Part shown: positions 21,437 to 35,309 of the stretch, one piece after another
Numbering within the stretch: the first letter of the stretch is position 1
How the letters are laid out: every line of letters starts with the position of its first letter
NCBI RefSeq assembly: GCF_019649055.1
Contig: NW_026570293.1
Location: 124,001 to 188,000, forward strand
Direction: 5' to 3'
DNA length: 64,000 nucleotides
Origin: Paramacrobiotus metropolitanus
Taxonomy: Eukaryota > Tardigrada > Eutardigrada > Parachela > Macrobiotidae
Translations under genes and position numbers: made by a program
Notes under the pieces: model-generated
Told to the model about the DNA's origin: nothing
What the model saw: only the letters and a program-made list of their open reading frames with translations
Database searches by the model: none

Positions 21437-23577
21437 CTGCCAATAGCGTACAAAAATCATAACAGTAGCTGTGACCACTGCATTCTTAGTGTCCCGGTAA
21501 GCAAAATGCAAAAAAAATAATTAAGTGTACTTCGCAAATGAATATTCTATCGACCGGTGATCAGAAGAATGGCGTGCTTATTAAGCAAAGTTGTTAAACG
21601 AGTAGATTTGCAAACAAAATATTATAAGAGCACTTATGTATGCACATAAGGCGAATTAAGCGATCGCCGGCCAGAAACTACTGTTTTTATTAGGCATGCA
21701 AATGTAATACTGTAATCCACTATGAATTTGCGTCTAACCTGCAATATGAGTCAATTTATAATTGATATTTGAAACCCAACAATAACTTCAGAAGCGATTG
21801 GCCACATGATCAAATTAATTTTAAAACTGGGGCATCAGTACCTCAATCCGTATACACTATACACGTGTAACACGTGTATTGCACTGTGCACATAAGTCTC
21901 TACACTGCACTGTAGAAATTAACGTAAGTAATTATTATGATGCTGCGGCACATATGTAATTGTACCTAGTACTTGCCTGTGTGTGCGGCTCTAATTATAT
22001 ACGTACATTGCTGCCGGTTGCCTTGCCATTGACGGCTTCCTCCGCCGCCGGAAGTGGTGTGCCGCTGACGAATGTCAGTCTTATTAGGCAACAAAGAACA
22101 GCGCAGATCAACAGCGACAATGTCGGATCCGTGATACGCCAGTCAGCCATCGCATTACGCGCAATTAATCGCGCTCGCCTTCCGCAAAAACAATACGAAT
22201 CACTTATTAAATCTCTATAGAGAGTGTAAATTCTATGGATTCCCGACGTTAACCAGCCTGATCAGACGGCGATTGCATGTTATATAAAGTCGAATGCACG
22301 GTGTTCCAATGGCGGGAAAAAAGTGCTGCTTAATTGACGCGATATGGCCAGTACGCAAATTAGCTGGCTCCAGTAATCCGATAGGCACTCGGTCACACGC
22401 CGATACCGTTTATGGACACCGCGATCGCGGCATTCTGCGTATACAGTGTTGTGTAGTGGAAATGTCTTTGCACAAACAACCGCGGCGCACGTCCAGGTCA
22501 AGCGCCAGCGAGCCCGACGCGGTGCACTGCAGCACTAGTCCACTTCCGGTTGAGTAACAACCGCCGCACCAGCCGAACGCGTCTGGGGTCAACGATAATA
22601 TACGGTCGCAGCCAGAATGTGGGTGGGCAGGCGTACGAACGCCGCAGCGACATATACTCCCAGAATATCCCGATAAATAAACACCGTCTTCCTGATTTAG
22701 CGCCGGTATATGATAATCGTGGCGCAGTATAGCGCAAAATGGGTGATCGTTCGGCGCCGGATAACAGTCACACGGCTGGATGGGACGAATAATAAACAAA
22801 TCCAAAATAGACAGAATATTATTGCGGCTGTTTACAGGGTGTGTTTTTAACCATTATTGGACGTTTAAGCATGTAGTATCGCGAATGTTTGTATGCCTGT
22901 ACATGTATAGCGTTGTTGCATGATAATACCATGTGATTCTGCAGGCATCGTATCGGTTCGGGATAAAATCGGTGAATAATACATCGAATTTCATGCCAAC
23001 ACATCCAAGAATGTATTTAACTCGTACATTAAACAGCATGTACTGTAGTGTATATAGTGTATGCACATTAAACGGCGGAAGTATTAAAGCCAGTTGGCAG
23101 CAATGACCGCTTGACTCAGGAGATGAGTCAGGGAGAGCCACCGGAAGTGCCGTGCATATGCATTCAGCAGCACGTGGAATTCGGCGATGGCCATCACAGC
23201 TTTCTCATGCACCAGTCAACCACACAAATTTCCCGATAAATATCTTCTTACCATTCTTAATATTATGTAATCGTTACCGCATAAATAACCGTGTTAATAA
23301 ATTTATTCTGTTAATGCTAGAAAATATGCATAGTGTGTTCCATATTCTCGATTAAAATTATTAAATAACGGAATGCTAAAAAAAAGAAAGTATGCATCAC
23401 ATGGCCGAAGTACAGCAGCACCGATTTCCTGATCTTTGATCTTAATGCCGGTAACGAAGGCGGTACAAGCGTGGAAATTATTTTTGCTTCTGTGTTTATC
23501 ACAATATGCATGTATACAGCCGTACAAACAGGCCGGTACGGGATTCTGGTCAGTACCGGAAATCGTTCTTCAGTTGG
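21437..23577. other. Intergenic region between the cysteine-rich paralogs
   Basis: No convincing exon was recognised, though the missing first exon of paralog B should be here. Three CCGGAAGTG sites occur (22048-22056, 22541-22549 on the opposite strand, 23141-23149). A close pair of CACGTG E-boxes lies at about 21860-21880. The region is promoter-like for paralog B. Confidence 0.4.
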
Positions 23578-26164
<2,587 letters not shown>

Positions 26165-26655
26165 TTTTTCACGTTTCACTTATCAGATTGGGAATACCTC
26201 CACAAAAATGCATTTCCTATCCAGGAAAATTTAGGCACGGGCTTGTGTGACTGCCAGTCGCCAGCAAGTCCTTATGTAAACGCAATGTACAGGTGAAACG
26301 ACGGAGAAATTGTAAAATGATTCTCATAAAAATACACCGCAAGACACTGCTTATAACCGCACATTTATTGCTTCTTTCCGCGATAACGTCCGCTTTGACT
26401 CATTGGCGTTTGACGCCAAGAGCCCCACTTTGAATATCGATAAGAAAACCCATAAAAAATCGACCACGCGCTCAACCCACGCAGAAATATAAACCCATAA
26501 AAATGGTAAAAGACTTGAAACAATTCAAACAATTTCAACGAATTATATGCGTATTTAAAACCAGTACAAGAATTCAATATGAACTGTACATCACGATCTG
26601 ACCTAACGAAAGACGAAACGAAACACGTAATTTCTTGTAAAAATGAGCGTGGATT
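26165..26655. other. Intergenic, upstream of paralog A
   Basis: About 490 bases between the ATG of the cysteine-rich gene and the stop of the BAR gene, both on the minus strand. It must hold the 3' end of the BAR gene and the promoter of paralog A. No distinct element was recognised. Confidence 0.4.
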
Positions 26656-28641
26656 TCAGCCGGTGGCGGAGGGCGCCTTGACGATGGAGAGACCCTCCAG
26701 TTGGCGGCGGTAGTACAGCATATCGGCCTCCAACTGCCGTTCGCTGATTGGGACGGCGCGTTGGGATAGCATCTGGTTGATACTGTCGTAAGACGCCGTC
26801 GCGTGCTGCTTCTACATTGAACACAGCAAAAATTCTCAATCATACGACGGCGAGGAAATTAATGGCGTAATAATATTACCACCAGTACTGTACAGGGCAA
26901 ATTTATTTATAAAATATCTTAAGCATTGATTATCAAACAGTGATTACCAAAAACACAGCGATTAAATAATAATGTCTTAATCTTAATCCTTCATAAATGT
27001 AGCTATCAAACATTTTATTAATTTAAATTCCTAAGAAAAAAATTATTCCTCAGTAAAAACAACGGCATTCAGAATGTTTCTGTACATACGTACATACAGA
27101 GTACATACAAGCAATTATGCGTACATATTCAATATTTTTGTTTTGGTATATCGACAACACACTGTTCTTTTATTTGTGCTTGGGGGAATCATCAGTTTAC
27201 CTGAATGTCGGCGAAGGATGCCAGGAGCGGATGGAAGACATCGCCGGATTTTGCAGAAAGAGTGGATAGATCGTGGATCATGCGGCTGTGCATGCTGTCC
27301 AGTGCCACTTCCGTCTCCACAAGATGGCTGCGGATCTATGCCACAAAGCACAAAATTTAAAGAAAAATGATTCACCGTAAAATTCTTATCAATGTCTTGA
27401 TTTTCTATTAATTTATTGTATATTTCTATCAAACTTCTTCATTTAATTGTTATTTCTCTGTCTTGTAATTGTTATTTCTCTGTCTTGCAGACCCATAATT
27501 CATAAATTATTTTCAGTGAATTCTGTAATTATTCAACCAAATTATTTCATTCACTTTCAAACAAATATTTCACACAAAAAGTCCCCGTGTATAATTTTAT
27601 ATATTTATTTTATATATTTCATATTTTTCCATTTACACAAGAAGATGGCTTGTGAATTTAACTCAAAATAAATTGAACTGGATTTAATTGTAAGTTTAAC
27701 ACCCGAATAGAAAAATTAGGTAAAGCTGACGTTAATGTAATCGTGGCTCTACCTCGTTATATTTGGCGGTGGTGACGGAGAATTTCCCCTCTTTCTCCAC
27801 TTTCCTCCACCGAGCCACGGCGCGTTCGTGCTCCTAGCAGTAAAAAATAAATTCAAAAATGCTAAAAAAATCCACGTGCTCCAATAAAAATCCCTAGTCT
27901 CCTGCAAGTTCAGTCGCAAATAATAGCGCATCATACAAGTACCTGTAAAAGCGCCTCCCTTCGTTTCAGCGCCTTGTGATAATTCCCCAGCACATCCAAA
28001 AACCTGCAACACAACATCATGATTCCCCTCTGCTAGAGTTATTTTTGGAAAAATGTTCCGTTGTCTTACTCTTTTATGGGCTTGGAGAGTTGCGCCGAGC
28101 AGCTGGCACTCTGCAAAACAAAACACCATAAATGCACTGGAAGGTTGCGAAGAGAAGGGGTAGTAGGGGGTGTACCAGAGATTTGCAGTGTGCATCGACA
28201 GCGTTCAAACTGGAGGACCAGTTCTTCACCGTGGATTTCAGCTTAGCATCCGCGTGCTTACTGCTGGAGCACAGCGGGGCTTGCAGGAGATCCGAGGCGC
28301 ATTTATTCTCCAGTTTCTGCAACGCTACAACATGGACAACAGTGTGCTGCAGTCAAAGCTCGGATCTGGGAGATGTGTAGTTCGTACCCAGGATAAAGTC
28401 CGTATACTGTTTGACTTGACGCAGGAGTTTCCGCGTGGTGTCCTCCATTCTGTGAAGAGTCAAATAATGATAAACATCATAAACAGCAGCAATTTCTGAC
28501 AGGCATTGAGCTTGTGTAATTGTTGAGGACAGGCAGAAACAGCAGTTTCTAAACGCACCGTTGGATATCGCTCGTCAGCTGCTGGATGCGCTGGCTGGCC
28601 AGGGGCGCGTCGTTCTGCCCACCAGTAGACGGAGACGTCAT
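26656..28641 (-). CDS. BAR-domain protein
   Basis: Eight exons join in frame: 28641-28559, 28449-28388, 28324-28176, 28110-28070, 28003-27943, 27833-27753, 27335-27201 and 26811-26656. Splice borders are consensus and phases match, giving about 255 residues. The protein is almost entirely helical: QRIQQLTSDIQR, MEDTTRKLLRQVKQYTDFIL, SAQLSKPIKEFLDVLGNYHK, ALKRREALLQEHERAVARWR, NEIRSHLVETEVALDSMHSR and DVFHPLLASFADIQKQH. This follows the BAR-domain pattern (L.EPI..F......Y..A...R....EY....K..K......K..E....L..A......M..DL......D....L..F..IQ). BAR dimers sense or shape curved membranes in endocytosis and sorting. No PX or SH3 domain is seen, so a BIN3/Rvs161-like, FAM92-like or diverged sorting nexin relative is possible. 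It is head to head with the BTB gene at 29418. Confidence 0.8.
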
Positions 28642-29048
28642 GATCGTTATAATCCACCGTCAAAATATCACGGGATAATCAGCAGATACAATTGTATCTG
28701 TTGATTATTGTATCTGTTGATTAGAAGTAGAGAAAACTCGCGAAATAACGAACGATCCTGACGATCAGCTCGTCATGCTGGTTAACAGTTAACTGTAGCG
28801 TATCAGCAACCAGCGATCTAGCATCCCTACTGGCCAGCAGAATCCATGGCTGCGTCAGTTCTGGACAAGATTATCATTTTATGGTGTATAATATAAATTA
28901 CGATTTCTAAAGCACCGCGCACACTTCAGCAAGAAATTGTACAACACCGAACTTATGTAGAATCACTGATAAAAGAAAATCTTAAATCATACAGATTTTC
29001 GACTTTTTAGAAAATTTAATTAACTTTGGAAGGCTGATTCTGTCGCAG
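28642..29048. other. Divergent upstream region between the BAR and BTB genes
   Basis: About 400 bases upstream of the minus-strand BAR gene and before the conserved block at 29049. The repeated phrase TGTATCTGTTGATTA occurs near 28700. No core promoter element is certain. Confidence 0.35.
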
Positions 29049-29165
29049 TGCGTACCGCCCAAGTGCAAGCCAAACGGAAGTTTTGTACACGTTGGGTCGG
29101 AGAAGCGCCCGCCGCCTTACGGCGCCATGATGAACATCCGTCCCTTTGCTATAGCTGGCTCCTGA
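29049..29165 (+). other. Conserved exon-like block upstream of BTB gene 1
   Basis: After a GTCGCAG acceptor-like sequence, an open frame to a TGA reads CVPPKCKPNGSFVHV, KRPPPYGAMMNI and PFA. The equivalent stretch at 35310-35423 upstream of BTB gene 2 keeps the same frame open with mostly silent or conservative changes. This could be the last exon of a duplicated neighbouring gene or an upstream ORF. Alternatively it is conserved promoter or leader sequence whose open frame is chance. The peptide is not recognised. Confidence 0.4.
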
Positions 29166-29417
29166 TTTGAAAGATGCACTTGTGACTTGTGATTTGATCA
29201 TTTGGGCTTGTCAGTGGTTTTTGTACAGTACTTTCTAGTTTCCTTGATTCAGAACCTTTTCGATTCTTCATTCTCCTCCCGACTATCCAGTTGTGGTCCT
29301 CTGAGGAGTATGCCATCTAACTTTGTGTGCATCGATTAACCCAAGACGGCCTTTAAGTTGTTCGTAGTGGTGGTGGTTTGGAATTGTCATCATCCAGTGC
29401 GAAATCAGTCCGAACGA

Positions 29418-31672
29418 ATGGCGTCCACACATCCCCCTTCATCGACGCTTCCTGCCGCCGGACTCAACGGCCGCATCAAACAGACTCTAGCCACGGGGGA
29501 ATTGAGTGATGTCAAATTTTCTGTCGGCCGGGATTTCGGCCTGGGATACGTGCAGGTCTTTCCAGCGCACAAGTATGTGCAGCGTTGTTACTTCCTGAAT
29601 ATCTTCCTCGTTTCCTCGTTTCTCATCATGTCGCTCTGCAGGTACATCGTGTGTATTCGCAGCGCGGTCTTCCAGGCCATGTTCTACGGCAGCGTACCGG
29701 AAACAGGCCCGCAGGTCGACATTCCTGATTGTATGCCCGAAGCCTTCGCTAACATGCTCAGGTGCGTGAATGAACATGTTTGACCCGCGCATTATTGTGA
29801 CTGCCTTGGAGGCGGTTCGCAACAAGACGCGTCGCTTCTAAAGCGCACGAGGGATTTTTTTAAAGTGAACTGTATTCGTGTGAAAATCACTTTCTTGTTT
29901 AATCTTATCTATATTTCACGAAAATCTCGGAGCTAAAAATTATATATGAACAAAGTTCAAAGACTTCCGAACCTTGCAGCATTTGCAACCGCTCCGTGCG
30001 GCAGCGTAATATGAATTTTATTTTTATTAGTTTTGAGAATGTCCATTTTATTCCTTCTTGGTTTTCGTTACAAATAATGACGTTCTCTACATTACTGCTA
30101 ATTAGACATTAAGGAAAAATTACAAGGAGGCATTATATATTCTGAATGCGTCGTTTGGAAATCGGGTGATATAAATAATAAAATTAACCGATCAATCTAT
30201 TTTCACGGTAAAAAGTGCGACATAATTTGGGTGCGCGTTATAAACTTGTTGTATGGATGCATACCTTGACACTGATGTTTGGTACTCGTACTTTGTATTA
30301 AATTAAGTTTTGATGCATCATCATGTAATGGGGATACAGCTAGTGCTCAATACTACATAATATAATGATAATATTATGTGTAAGTATCGCGGTTTTCTTG
30401 ATGCAGTTTCATGTACACCGAAGCCGTGGAGAATCTGACCGTGGACAATGTCATCGCGACCATGCGCTGCGCTGACAAGTATGATGTGCCGCAGTTGACC
30501 AGCAAGTGCGCGGGGTTTATCACTACCCACCTGAATCGCGACAACTGTCTGACCTTGTTGGAGCAGGTAGGGTGATCGATAATTTACCATTGGCACAGCT
30601 AGATCAGTTTTTGATATATCCTGCATTTACATCAAAGTACCTTGTTTTTTTTTGTATTCATTGTATTGTTATTGCTGTATGCGTTCTGTATTTTATTCTC
30701 TTAATTGTTTCCGTTATCACTACCGACACCAAAAATGGAGCTGAAGAACCAAATGCGCTAACAGAACTCGCAGACGGTGCTAGCACTCAAATTTATGAGA
30801 ATAATTAATATTATTGGAATATTAGTGGTTATTGTTAATGAGTATTGTTAATGAGTAGCACTTCGTTGCAGGCGATTTACTGGCGGGTGGATGATGATAT
30901 CGTGGAGACGTGCCTGAAGAAGCTGGAGTGGGAGAGCAATGCCATCCTGCAGTCGGAGCAGTTCACCACCATCACACAGGGCACTCTGAAGATGATTCTG
31001 CAGCGCAACCGTCTATGCACGCCGGAGAACGCCATCTACATGGCCGTGGAACGGTACATAGAACATACTGCACATCCATGAATTACATGAAATTGTTGTA
31101 CTATTTCTTACTAATATACATTTAAATGCAGTCAACTTCGCGTATCACTGTCCCAACTGTCGTTATTTAGATGGACGGTGGAGGCGTGCAATCGTCAAGT
31201 TTTGGAACCGTCGACGGCTAACCGGCGTGCGGTGCTGGGCGAGGCGTTGTTCCTGGTCCGCTTCCCGCTCCTGACCGGCGCACAGCTGACTGCCGGTCCC
31301 GGCAAGGTGAGGATGCTTTTTTTGCATTAACTGCATTTTAAATCTTGTTTTTATGGCCTCGAATAAAATTATCTGCCGTAATTCTTTCCTGCTCACCTCG
31401 TGTGTTTTCTTCTGTAGGAGGGCGGCCGTCTCCTGCTGGACAGTGAACTATTGAGCATCTTCCTGTACCAGAACGGCGCCACCAGTACGCCGCTGCCCTT
31501 TCGGACGGACCCCCGCGAACCCGTGGACCTGAGCCATATAAAGCTGCCGCCCATTATAGAAATAAACTTTCCGATCTCGGTCAGCGACCTGTGGCAGCAG
31601 CCGTCCGTGCAGCGTGCCGCAAAGCGCCCGAGAAAGAGACGACGCCCGAACCGACAAGTCGCCTGGTGGTAG
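29418..31672 (+). CDS. BTB-BACK protein 1 (basic C-terminus)
   Basis: Six exons join in frame: 29418-29572, 29642-29761, 30407-30566, 30872-31053, 31171-31306 and 31418-31672, giving 335 residues. The start MASTHPPSSTLPAA is chosen because BTB gene 2 has the same start. The BTB/POZ fold covers about residues 15-125 (GELSDVKFSVG, FPAHKYIVCIRSAVFQAMFY, DIPDCMPEAFANML, MYTEAVENL). A BACK-like helical region follows (CADKYDVPQLTSKC, LEQAIYWRVDDDIVETC, VEACNRQVLEPSTANRR). The layout resembles BTBD1/2/3/6-type proteins, which serve as CUL3 ubiquitin-ligase adaptors. Unlike its two paralogs in this window, the last exon lacks the Tudor-like domain and ends in a basic patch, KRPRKRRRPNRQ, which could be a nuclear localisation signal. 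Confidence 0.88.
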
Positions 31673-31829
31673 ACGCACGCAAATGTATTGCAAATACGCA
31701 GCGTTTCCTAGGGAAACCACGCGTAGGATTGTGGATTTGATTCACGAACAGACGTGGAAAATATGTGTAATGCTTTTTATTACGTTGCTCTCTTTCGCCC
31801 TGCAAATGTTTTTTATATTATTGAAGCGG

Positions 31830-32032
31830 ATTGATGTCTAAGCGGTTCACCAGGTTGTGTCTAACTGTTCTGACCAGCTTCCCATGAGCGCATCATGACT
31901 GCGCACATTGTATTATCGGTAGCTGGCCAACCTGGTTCTTCTTTCGTTTGTACGGGATGTTCTCATTAAATTACGCTGGCGATCTAGCCGCAGAGTGAAC
32001 TGGTGTTTCTCGATTCTGGTAATCGTAATCTA
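31830..32032 (+). repeat. Dispersed repeat R1, copy B (partial)
   Basis: Shorter and more diverged copy of the repeat at 2400-2765 and 38800-39095. It shares TAAGCGGTTCAC, ATTATCGG.AGCT, TTCGT.TGTACGG, GTGAACTGGTGTTTCTCG and ATTCTGG. It lies just 3' of BTB gene 1. Confidence 0.6.
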
Positions 32033-32279
32033 TCGGTTCTGGTATTTTTTGTTTTTGAAGTATTCTACCCCCTCGTGCAGGATATTCTTGATCGTGGTAG
32101 AGAGAAGGCTGAAATAAACAAACTAACTTCAGGAAAATAAAATAAAAAATTAAATAAATTAAAAATAAATAATAAAAAAATAAACATAAATAAATAAAAA
32201 TAAACAAATAAAAATAAGCAAACTGACTGTGTAATCATAGCTGGCTCGTGATCTTGCATATTCCCTTTTACCCTGAACA

Positions 32280-32640
32280 GTACTGTGTGTGAACGCTCCT
32301 CGTGATTCTCTGAGCCGTAAGTCCCGCAACATGCGCGCATTCGACGGAAACATCCTAAAATAACCGAACCGCAGCCCGCTGTTGCCCGTTATAACCAGCC
32401 AGGCTAGTTTGATGTTGAGAATGTGTAGCATAACGGCCAAGGAGTAAAGGCACTTCTCCCAGTTTCCGGTCAAAAATAGTTACGTTTTTCGTTCGTCTCT
32501 ATACTCAGCGCGAAACTATGTGCGCTAACGAAAATCTGCAGAGAAAATTAGAGTCTCCTGCTGATGATAATCATGGTTTAAAAGAACATTAGTGCATAAG
32601 TGGGGCAGGATGATCCATCGCTCCAGGTTTCTGGACATTT
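32280..32640 (-). pseudogene. Pseudogene fragment of the F-box/Tudor-like family
   Basis: On the minus strand LERWIILPHLCTN and NHDYH, then after breaks TGNWEKCLYSLAVMLHILNI, LAWLVITGNSGLRFGYF and EERSHT, match the third exon of the gene at 40398-42943 (LERWIILPHLCSS; AGNWEKCFYSLGIILHFLNI). Stops and frameshifts interrupt it. An AT-rich run of AAATAA units (about 32130-32220) follows at its 3' side. Confidence 0.75.
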
Positions 32641-33129
32641 ACTTCACTTTTGCTCACGTCGAGATCGATCAATAAATTTAGCACTTTTACTCACGAAAGT
32701 AAACCATTGGAACCGACCTGGCGTTGCTTTACTGCACAGTAACACGATTACCGTATGTTACCGTGACCTTACCTTATGGCTTATTGAAATCATGTCCGTC
32801 AAATGTCAGTCACCACGTTACTGTTGAACTACAACTGGATTTTGCCGATCATCTCAAGAAACTAATGATATCATCACTGCCGTTTCATAAAACTGGTGAA
32901 CGATATTTTCGAATATCTTCGACAGTCTTTTGAGAAACGTGAAAACAGTACGAAGAAAAGTTTATGTTGCGGACCGCATTCCCACCAGTTTCGACCGTCA
33001 TCCCGCTTTTGAATACGTCAAATCTATCGGAATCCAATGCGCCATTAACGGAGCTGCCTCTGCCAACACCACCATTAAATCTGGATATTCCACTGTTTGC
33101 CCAACTATCTGTACCGTTATATGCGGCAA
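32641..33129. other. Unassigned stretch next to the LTR element
   Basis: Short open frames occur on both strands (for example plus HHVTVELQLDFADHLKKLMI; minus DVFKSGMTVETGG), but no frame is clearly coding and none matches another family here. It may be a decayed part of the neighbouring pseudogene. The LTR element inserted at its right edge. Confidence 0.3.
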
Positions 33130-33411
33130 TGTGGGATATCTCCCACATACAGGCTGTATGCATGTGCACGCGCTGTACGCATGATCAGAGTATGACTGAC
33201 GTGCGTTCTGGAAGTATCCAGAACGATCTGGAGATGTGATGTCAGACTATTGATTTTTGCGCAGCTGCGCTGCGCAGTGGCAGTATATATGGTGTCGGTT
33301 GTGCTAGCGCAGAGGGAGCTCCTCTGATCAGTGGAATAAAATGCCGGCGCCGAGTCCCGTTGATTAGAGCGTATATACATACGTAGATTTATATGGGGCG
33401 AGCCGCCCGCA
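33130..33411 (+). repeat. 5' LTR
   Basis: 282 bases. It contains the palindrome GCGCAGCTGCGC, a TATATA stretch followed by a G-rich segment, and AATAAA within GGAATAAAATGCC, suitable as promoter and poly(A) signals. Confidence 0.92.
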
Positions 33412-33414
33412 AAT

Positions 33415-33430
33415 TGGTAGCAGATCGTGG
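33415..33430 (+). other. Primer-binding site (initiator-Met tRNA type)
   Basis: TGGTAGCAGATCGTGG. The first ten bases are the exact complement of the animal initiator-Met tRNA 3' end with CCA, and 13 of 16 match overall. The tRNA sequence is from general knowledge. Confidence 0.75.
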
Positions 33431-33817
33431 TTGAGATCTATGTTAACATCAGTTTTCCTCTGACCTTTCATATTTTTCATCTGAATTTTTTTTGTGTGGT
33501 GGCTCGCCCCAGTACGAGCCCATTACGAATCTATACCATCTTTTCCCAATTTTGCCAACACAAGATTATTACCGCCTGAATACGTTCTGCGGTGTTTAGT
33601 TATTCTACCTAACGCGATATTTCATCGGGATTTCACCAACGCATGATTCTAATTCCATCGCCTGCATATGCTGATCAGAAATTCCATCGTTTTTCTTGAC
33701 CTTTTACTAAATGTACTGAACGTATTTTAGTGAACTGTTATTTAACATTATTACCTTAAAATCAATTGAGAAATTTATACGAATAAATGTGACCTTTCAT
33801 AACATTTGACCATCAAC

Positions 33818-34273
33818 ATGGATGCCAAATCTTTGTCACCGGAGCAATACGTACAAGCAATCCACTGCTACTTAAAATCAACCACACCCAATCCAACGTT
33901 TCAAGATTTATTATCTCTTCTCTTCGACTATCTGCCAGAACAGCTGAAACCAACATTTTTTGCCAATTTGCCTGACTCCATCAACACCTTTGTTCAACAG
34001 CTGACTTTTGAGCTGAAGTCAATCCCACCTAATTCACGACCAAGATTATTCTTTCCTGTTCAACAAATCCATGCTGTAAGCCCAACCCCATATAATTTTA
34101 ATGCGATCAAACTACATGTTCTACCAGACCAAGAATCGCACGTCAACACGTCCCAGAAAACTCCGAAGAAACACCATCGCTTTCACGCACGTTCATGTTA
34201 CAATTGCCGCAAGCCAGGACATGAAGCAGCCACATGTAGGAAGCCTATGAATTTGCCCGTATACAGACATTGA
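33818..34273 (+). CDS. gag: Gag-like protein with CCHC zinc knuckle
   Basis: 151 residues starting MDAKSLSPEQYVQ. A helical N-terminal half (FQDLLSLLFDYLPEQLKPTF, a capsid-like pattern) is followed by a single zinc knuckle, CYNCRKPGHEAATC, near the C-terminus. That matches the C-x2-C-x4-H-x4-C nucleocapsid motif of retroelement Gag. It lies in the interior of the LTR element. Gag would package the element RNA; all pol functions are missing. A stop follows soon after the knuckle and no frame downstream resembles pol. Confidence 0.85.
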   Translation: MDAKSLSPEQYVQAIHCYLKSTTPNPTFQDLLSLLFDYLPEQLKPTFFANLPDSINTFVQQLTFELKSIPPNSRPRLFFPVQQIHAVSPTPYNFNAIKLHVLPDQESHVNTSQKTPKKHHRFHARSCYNCRKPGHEAATCRKPMNLPVYRH

Positions 34274-34615
34274 CGAAGTATGGAAGCCATTGATTCGATT
34301 TAGCCTGTGTAGCCCGAGTTGCTTTCGTAGCCTGATAGCTTATGTAGCCAGTTCGGCCAGTGGGGAAATGGAATAATAACGGTTGCAATGCTTCTACTGC
34401 TAAGAAAATGCCTGCCTGTTATTGAGCGGATTCCCATGTGACGATAAACTGCTTTCCAAGACCTACTTCCACTCCAAAAATCAATAAACCTCTACGTTTC
34501 CTGGATGTGCGAGCAATCGTAATCGCAATTTCCTTAACATGTAATGTTTTACTGTCATCGATTTTTTCTAATGTGTGACTACTGTTATACGTGTCGGTTT
34601 AGAAAGGGGGAAGTA

Positions 34616-34897
34616 TGTGGGATATCTCCCACATACAGGCTGTATGCATGTGCACGCGCTGTACGCATGATCAGAGTATGACTGACGTGCGTTCTGGAAG
34701 TATCCAGAACGATCTGGAGATGTGATGTCAGACTATTGATTTTTGCGCAGCTGCGCTGCGCAGTGGCAGTATATATGGTGTCGGTTGTGCTAGCGCAGAG
34801 GGAGCTCCTCTGATCAGTGGAATAAAATGCCGGCGCCGAGTCCCGTTGATTAGAGCGTATATACATACGTAGATTTATATGGGGCGAGCCGCCCGCA
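34616..34897 (+). repeat. 3' LTR
   Basis: 282 bases that appear the same as the 5' LTR. It is preceded by the polypurine tract at 34601-34613. Confidence 0.92.
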
Positions 34898-35309
34898 CAA
34901 TAAACAGAACGTTGCAGAACCTTACTGGCGTACTGAATCGCAGCTACAAAATGGATTTCCTAGTCTTAACTTTTGCACATGATTTTGTTTTAATGATATT
35001 GTGGCGAAAACTACGTTTCTCCAAAAGATGAAACTTTCCTGATATCTATATGCTGTTATTTTATAAAAAACCTGTTTGGGTATTGCGCTAGCGCATTGAA
35101 ACAGCATGTGGTATTATTTAGTTATTAATTTTTGTTTGGCCACGCCCTTTGATTGTCCGCAGATCAAATTATTTTTTAAATTATATGTACTACGATGGTG
35201 TGCTACTGTACGTTTCTACCAAAGATCAGATTTTTTTGAATTTTGACCCGGAAAATGGGCACTGGTAACTGGTAAGATAAATAATTTTTAGAAGGCTGTT
35301 GTGTCGCAA
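34898..35309. other. Intergenic, no gene seen
   Basis: About 410 bases between the LTR element and the conserved block upstream of BTB gene 2. No shared repeat or coding frame was noticed. Confidence 0.4.

Larger units (their letters stand above)
33130..34897 (+). mobile_element. Non-autonomous LTR retrotransposon with gag only (TR-GAG type)
   Basis: Direct repeats of 282 bases (33130-33411 and 34616-34897) start TGTGGGATATC and end GCCCGCA; by eye I see no difference between them. Four bases after the 5' LTR, TGGTAGCAGATCGTGG (33415-33430) resembles the complement of the 3' end of animal initiator-Met tRNA, as expected of a primer-binding site. A purine run, AGAAAGGGGGAAG (34601-34613), precedes the 3' LTR as a polypurine tract. 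The roughly 1.2 kb interior holds only a gag-like ORF. No protease, reverse transcriptase or integrase is present, so movement would depend on another element. Near-identical LTRs imply recent insertion. A clean target-site duplication was not found; only CAA is shared at the edges. Confidence 0.9.

Noticed and set aside
27447-27671. AT-rich ORF in an intron of the BAR gene
   Set aside because: It is low complexity, and the region is spanned by a well-supported intron between exons 6 and 7.
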